DNA of 13,026 nt, from NCBI GenBank assembly GCA_019348475.1, contig JAHWJJ010000069.1:1-13026 (forward strand), in the 5' to 3' direction. Source of the DNA: Gemmatimonadota bacterium (GTDB lineage: Bacteria; Gemmatimonadota; Gemmatimonadetes; Longimicrobiales; Longimicrobiaceae). The position numbers were made by a program, and so were the translations under genes. Position 1 is the first letter of the stretch, and the number at the start of each line of letters is the position of its first letter. The notes under the pieces were generated by a model, which worked only from the letters and a program-made list of their open reading frames with translations, ran no database searches and was not told the origin of the DNA. Below, piece by piece: positions 9,925 to 13,026 of the stretch.

Positions 9925-11483
9925 AATGGACCGCTAGGGGAGGGAGAATGGAAGGTCAGACGCTCCGCGCCCCGACAGTTCTCCGACCGCCTCCCTGCTC
10001 GGGGCTCGGCGCACTCCTGGTGGCGTACACCTCGCCCTCTGGATCCGGTTCTCGCGCGAGTGCCAACGTGCCGAGGGGTCTGACATCCCTCGCCCTCACG
10101 CAGCGGTGGGTAGAACTCAGCGGCGCCGTAGGGGGGGCGAAGGCAACCTTTCACCCAGTCAGCCATCAGTCTGCGGAGGTGCTCCGGAAACCGGGTGTGT
10201 CGCCGCGTCCCATCTTCGCGCACGTAAAACTCGATCATGGCGTGACCCGTGTTCGGGAAGATCGCCATTTGGATCGGCTTACCCTCATTCTGCAGCATCG
10301 TGAGACGCTGGATGTTCAGGTGAATTGGCGCTTCTTCGTCCTCTGCGGCGAGAATCCAGAGCTGTGGGATCGAGAGGGAGCGCAGGACGGCCACCGCGTC
10401 ATGCGACCAGGGGATCTCCAGCTTGTTCTCCCCCGCCCGCGCGCGCAGTTCGGCCTCGCTCGCCTTCAGGATGCTCCCGGTGAACTCACCCTCGATCTCG
10501 CTGAACCACGGCTCGTGACCGTACTCCTCCCTGACCTGCGCCAGACGCTCGTAGCCCCTCTCGAAGAGGGAAGCCCGGACGACTCCGGTTGCGTCCGTCA
10601 CCTGGCGGGCCTTCGCAATCACGTCCTCCCCATATCCCTTCCTCCTCAGCTCCGCGAAGACCTCCTCGGAATCCTCCTCGGTCGGCGAGTAGACCGCGCC
10701 GACGGCGATCAGGAGGAACTCCGCTCCCGCCTCCTCGGCCGCCAGCGGAGCGACCCAGCCGCCCTGGCTCATGCCGAAGAGCCCGAAGCGGCCGAACCGA
10801 CCGGCGGCGAGACGACGAGCCTCGGCGGATGCCGCCACCAGGTCCTTGGCCAGGCGATGGAAGTTCATCGTAAACGTGCCCTCCGACTCTCCCGTGCCGC
10901 GCTTGTCGAAGACGAACACGGAGACGCCCTGAGCGACCAGAAAATCGAGCTCGGGAGGCCAGGGCCGCTCCCCGCTGGCCATTGGGGCGTCTCCGGAGCC
11001 ATGGGCGAAGACGACCAAGGGGCGATCGCCGCTGGCGTCGGTCGGCTCGATGAGCCGACCGAAGAAGGTCGTCCCGTCGCTCACGAATCGCGTCGGAGTC
11101 TCACGGAACTGCGTCCGAGGCCAGGTCTCCGTCGCTCCATCCGAGCGTTCCACGTAAACGACACCCGGGCCGCACCGGATCGGTGAGTTCTCGCTCACCA
11201 CCCAGTTCCGGCGGCCATCAAGAAAGATGTAGTGGAAGCGTTCGCCGGCGCGTAGCAGGACGACCGCATCACCACCGGACGAGCGGTAGGCCGCTACCTC
11301 ACAGGCACCCTGTGGCGCAGCCTGGGCCGGTGCCGCGTCCGCCGTTGCCAACGCGGCCGGGCCTGCGCACGCGGCAGCGATCGTGCCCAGCGCGGCTGGT
11401 GTTGCCAGTGCCAGAGTGCGCAGCACGGGACGCAGACGCGTCCAGCCTCCAACGGGCGGCCGCGAGCGGGAGATGTGGAACAT
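9921..11483 (-). CDS. Secreted alpha/beta hydrolase (serine hydrolase fold)
   Basis: The 520-residue product has an N-terminal export signal (hydrophobic 18-39) with a possible lipobox (IAAAC, Cys39). An Ala/Pro linker and a beta-rich segment (60-130) follow. The hydrolase core (130-447) carries the oxyanion motif FAHGSGD (His161-Gly162), FDKRGTGESEG, the nucleophile elbow GMSQGG with Ser239, the acid Asp382 in LAAEDEEAP and His414 in NTGHAM. It should be an esterase or peptidase of the alpha/beta fold; substrate unknown. The ATG at 11483 follows GAGGTGG at a good distance; ATG 11498 upstream lacks this. Residues 451-520 are Arg/Gly/Pro-rich and unlike the core. One extra base in the seven-C run (minus strand; 10131-10137) would end the protein three codons after it (TGA at 10117-10119), so the tail is suspect. 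Local GC is lower than in neighbours (37/60 at 10621-10680 versus 48/60 at 5281-5340). It lies inside the proposed insertion. Confidence 0.88.
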   Translation of the reverse strand: MFHISRSRPPVGGWTRLRPVLRTLALATPAALGTIAAACAGPAALATADAAPAQAAPQGACEVAAYRSSGGDAVVLLRAGERFHYIFLDGRRNWVVSENSPIRCGPGVVYVERSDGATETWPRTQFRETPTRFVSDGTTFFGRLIEPTDASGDRPLVVFAHGSGDAPMASGERPWPPELDFLVAQGVSVFVFDKRGTGESEGTFTMNFHRLAKDLVAASAEARRLAAGRFGRFGLFGMSQGGWVAPLAAEEAGAEFLLIAVGAVYSPTEEDSEEVFAELRRKGYGEDVIAKARQVTDATGVVRASLFERGYERLAQVREEYGHEPWFSEIEGEFTGSILKASEAELRARAGENKLEIPWSHDAVAVLRSLSIPQLWILAAEDEEAPIHLNIQRLTMLQNEGKPIQMAIFPNTGHAMIEFYVREDGTRRHTRFPEHLRRLMADWVKGCLRPPYGAAEFYPPLREGEGCQTPRHVGTRARTGSRGRGVRHQECAEPRAGRRSENCRGAERLTFHSPSPSGPF

Positions 11484-11542
11484 TCGACCACCTCTCATCT
11501 GGTCGGCGCGGCGCGGGCGCCGCTCTGGTTATAAGCCTCGCA

Positions 11543-11557
11543 GGCGTACTGTACGCC
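11543..11557. promoter_or_regulatory. Operator-like palindrome over the hydrolase -10 box
   Basis: GGCGTAC-T-GTACGCC has perfect 7-bp arms and covers the candidate -10 hexamer. A repressor bound here would block RNA polymerase directly. No regulator gene lies beside it; the role is inference. Confidence 0.45.
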
Positions 11558-11577
11558 GTGATCGGGAGTGGTGTCAA
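11548..11577 (-). promoter_or_regulatory. Candidate sigma-70-type promoter of the hydrolase gene
   Basis: On the minus strand TTGACA (11577-11572) is a perfect -35 hexamer. After 18 bases TACAGT (11553-11548) follows as a -10 box. The expected start of transcription is near 11541, about 58 bases before the ATG. The -35 straddles the right junction of the 17-bp repeat (11575). Another AT-rich hexamer, TATAAC at 11533-11528, has no good -35. Confidence 0.55.
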
Positions 11578-11591
11578 CGCCGGACGAAAAT
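11575..11591. repeat. 17-bp direct repeat, right copy
   Basis: Exact copy of 9563-9579 in the same orientation. It forms the right junction of the proposed insertion and supplies half of the -35 hexamer of the hydrolase promoter. Confidence 0.85.
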
Positions 11592-11706
11592 GGGAAAACC
11601 CGGCAAACCCCGCGGGCTTCACCCGAGCAACGGGCAAGGCCGCGGCGTTTCCGCATCCTCCTGCCAGAGTCGTCCTTCCGAGCGAGCACACGCGCCGCAC
11701 TCGCCC
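11592..11706. repeat. Diverged right part of a 165-bp repeat unit
   Basis: GCAAACCCCGCGGGCTTCA, GGCCGCGGCG, CTCCTGCCAGA and GCACTCGCCC occur here in the same order and similar spacing as in units 1 and 2. The 9-bp hairpin is degraded. The left part of a unit is absent directly upstream (apart from the 17-bp repeat) but is found at 9539-9579, 2 kb away. Confidence 0.7.
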
Positions 11707-12173
11707 GCTCGCCGACCGTGCGCGACCGAGGAATCTACGCGCCCCGCCTCAGAGGCCGCGGCACGGGGCGGTACTCGCCTGTGCCGTCTTCACCGCCCAG
11801 GGGGACGCGGGGGTGCACTCATGCGTTCACCTCGCGTGCGGCAGTGGGCGGCGCTCATCGAAAAATAATCCTGTTGTGCAAACCGGCTGCACTACATATT
11901 GTGGAGCACGGGCCTGATCGACGGTCCGGATCGCAACCAGTCGCGCCGTCGCGGTATACCCCCGGCGCTGAAACTCCCGAGCAGGAGGCGAGGTAGAACA
12001 GAAGAAGCCGGCGCGCAGCACGGCTGTGACATGGGGCACCACCCTCTGGCATCGAAGTTTCTTTACGTTTCCACCAGCAGGCCAACATCCCGCGCGCGGC
12101 AGCCGCGAGACGGCTGCGCGAGGGCGCACACGGCGGACGCAATCCGCCGCCTCCTTTCCTACCGGGAGCCCAC
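11707..12173. other. Intergenic region upstream of the HNH nuclease gene
   Basis: About 470 bases show no recognisable protein on either strand; several overlapping open frames exist but have the Arg/Pro/Ala-rich composition of GC-rich shadow frames. A weak promoter candidate on the plus strand is TTGTGC (11874-11879), 17-bp spacer, TATTGT (11897-11902), which would leave a leader of about 265 bases before the nuclease GTG. An AT-rich patch at 11860-11875 stands out from its surroundings. Confidence 0.45.
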
Positions 12174-13026
12174 GTGCGAGGAAACGGAACGGGCGGCACG
12201 CTGCAGCGCGAGCTGGAGCACCGCATCAAGACCGGAAAGTGTGTGTACTGCCGGGCCCCCGCGGCCCCGGACCGACCCCTGACCCGAGAGCACGTCATCC
12301 CCCGCGCCCGCGGGGGCCGCAGGAAAGACGCCCGCATCATCGTTCCCGCCTGCGCCCGGTGCAACCACCGGCGCGGCTGCCAGGAAGTCGTCCTGTTTCT
12401 TCTCGCCCGCCCGCGGCGCATCCTGGCGTTCCTGGACTACCTGTCCGGCCTTCCGCCCGAAACCGTTCGCCAGATCGACGTCCGCGTGTTCGCGGAGCTG
12501 TACGCCGCCGTGTGGCTGCTGGCGGAAAGCTCGGCGGGCGGCGCGCCCTGGCGCACGCAGCTGCAGCGCCTGTGCGCGGGGCGCCGGCTGCACCGCAGAC
12601 GCTACGCGGCCCGCCGCATCATGACGGCGGCGGGGGTGCGCATCGAGCGTGCGCGCGATCGGGCGTCGGTGCTCACGGGGCCCAGCTGCCCGCTGCCGGC
12701 GTCTCTCCCCCTGGAGGCCGGCCGTCACGCCGACACCATCGCGCGGGGGCTGGCGACGCTGATCGGCACGCTGGCCCTGGTGTGGGAGGCGCCGGCGGAG
12801 CAGGTGTTCGACGAGCTGGAGCGCGAGCGGCGGCGGGCGCACCGCGCCCCCGAGGCGCGCGTTGCGGACTACGGCCACCAGCCGTACCTGGGCCAGGCGG
12901 GGGAGGACGAGGACGACGGCACGGTGGTCTCGCTGGACGGATGGAAGCGCCGCGGCGGCCGCAGGCGGCGCCTGCGGGTGGACGAGCGCGGCGGGCGCGG
13001 CCGCCCGCGGGGTAAGCCCGGGCGGG
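12174..13026 (+). CDS. HNH endonuclease-like protein, partial (runs off window end)
   Basis: GTG at 12174 is preceded by GGGAG five bases upstream, and no ATG occurs in this frame back to the stop at 12027. The 284 visible codons run to the window edge without a stop. Residues 20-70 form an HNH zinc-finger nuclease module: Cys23 and Cys26 (CVYC), EHVIPRARGG with His40, then Cys60 and Cys63 (CARCNHRRG). HNH enzymes cut DNA with a single metal ion. The middle Asn of the usual D-x-x-N-L-V stretch appears replaced by Ile (DARIIV, Ile55), so activity is uncertain. The rest, about 70-235, is helical and unrecognised. After an acidic patch (EDEDD) the end is very Arg/Gly-rich, possibly nucleic-acid binding. 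No restriction or toxin partner is visible, so its role (defence, homing, repair) cannot be told. Confidence 0.8.
   Translation, partial: MRGNGTGGTLQRELEHRIKTGKCVYCRAPAAPDRPLTREHVIPRARGGRRKDARIIVPACARCNHRRGCQEVVLFLLARPRRILAFLDYLSGLPPETVRQIDVRVFAELYAAVWLLAESSAGGAPWRTQLQRLCAGRRLHRRRYAARRIMTAAGVRIERARDRASVLTGPSCPLPASLPLEAGRHADTIARGLATLIGTLALVWEAPAEQVFDELERERRRAHRAPEARVADYGHQPYLGQAGEDEDDGTVVSLDGWKRRGGRRRRLRVDERGGRGRPRGKPGR

Larger units (their letters stand above)
9563..11591. mobile_element. Candidate 2-kb insertion (IS21 remnant plus hydrolase) in a repeat unit
   Basis: The segment between the 17-bp direct repeats (9580-11574) interrupts repeat unit 3. Joining 9539-9579 to 11592 onward restores a unit collinear with units 1 and 2: the GCAAACCCC landmark falls at offset 53 versus 45, and GCACTCGCCC ends at offset 156 versus 150. 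The insert holds decayed istB sequence near its left end and the alpha/beta hydrolase gene. No matching terminal inverted repeats were found at the two outer ends, and no intact transposase is present. Mechanism (transposition, recombination between repeats, or IS-mediated capture followed by decay) is open. Confidence 0.5.

Noticed and set aside
11528..11533. TATAAC as the -10 box of the hydrolase
   Set aside because: No acceptable -35 hexamer lies 16-18 bases upstream, whereas TTGACA-18-TACAGT nearby is much better. It is kept only as an alternative.
11821..11868. 15-codon ATG frame ending TAA in the right intergenic region
   Set aside because: Too short and without a clear ribosome site; no context to support a leader peptide.
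11855..12421. 188-codon minus-strand frame in the right intergenic region
   Set aside because: It is rich in Arg, Pro and Ser, has no recognisable domain and overlaps the start of the nuclease gene; coding potential is not supported.
12026..13015. 329-codon plus-strand frame overlapping the nuclease gene
   Set aside because: It lacks any motif and is Pro/Arg/Gly/Ala-rich. The frame starting at 12174 has the Cys pairs, the HNH motif and a ribosome site.

Overview
This is a very GC-rich bacterial window. The protein types (a Gly-rich S8 lipoprotein protease, CheB/CheR/PAS signalling proteins, an HNH nuclease), the GC-rich codon use and the hairpin-bearing intergenic repeats would fit Gemmatimonadota, perhaps the Longimicrobium group. 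That taxonomic guess is inference and was not checked by any search.

Layout, left to right. Bases 1-56 are seven copies of an 8-bp tandem repeat. Next comes a plus-strand MFS drug-efflux-type transporter (87-1634) split by an in-frame TAG at 615-617. It converges on a minus-strand subtilisin-like lipoprotein protease (1949-3073), and each of the two genes has a hairpin terminator between them. A 600-bp gap (3074-3675) holds one operator-like palindrome. Then follows a tightly overlapping minus-strand operon, transcribed from 8442 to 3676: a stand-alone CheB methylesterase, a CheR methyltransferase with a long heptad coiled coil and PAS domains, and a PAS-PAS-GAF histidine kinase. Together these look like the split form of the CheB-CheR-PAS-kinase fusion proteins seen in many bacteria. 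A divergent small gene of unknown function lies at 8829-9179.

The accessory part is 9211-11706. A roughly 165-bp repeat unit with an internal hairpin occurs in tandem at 9211 and 9376. The third unit starts at 9539, breaks off at 9579 and appears to resume at 11575, so that about 2 kb seems to have been inserted into it, with an exact 17-bp direct repeat at the two junctions. The insert carries a decayed IS21-type istB remnant with duplicated end motifs, and a secreted alpha/beta hydrolase gene of visibly lower GC than its neighbours. The hydrolase has a good candidate promoter whose -35 hexamer straddles the right junction and whose -10 lies in a palindromic operator candidate. Its C-terminal tail looks like a frameshift product at a homopolymer tract.

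After a 470-bp stretch without a recognised gene, the window ends inside a plus-strand HNH-type nuclease gene that starts with GTG at 12174. No rRNA, tRNA or CRISPR array was seen.
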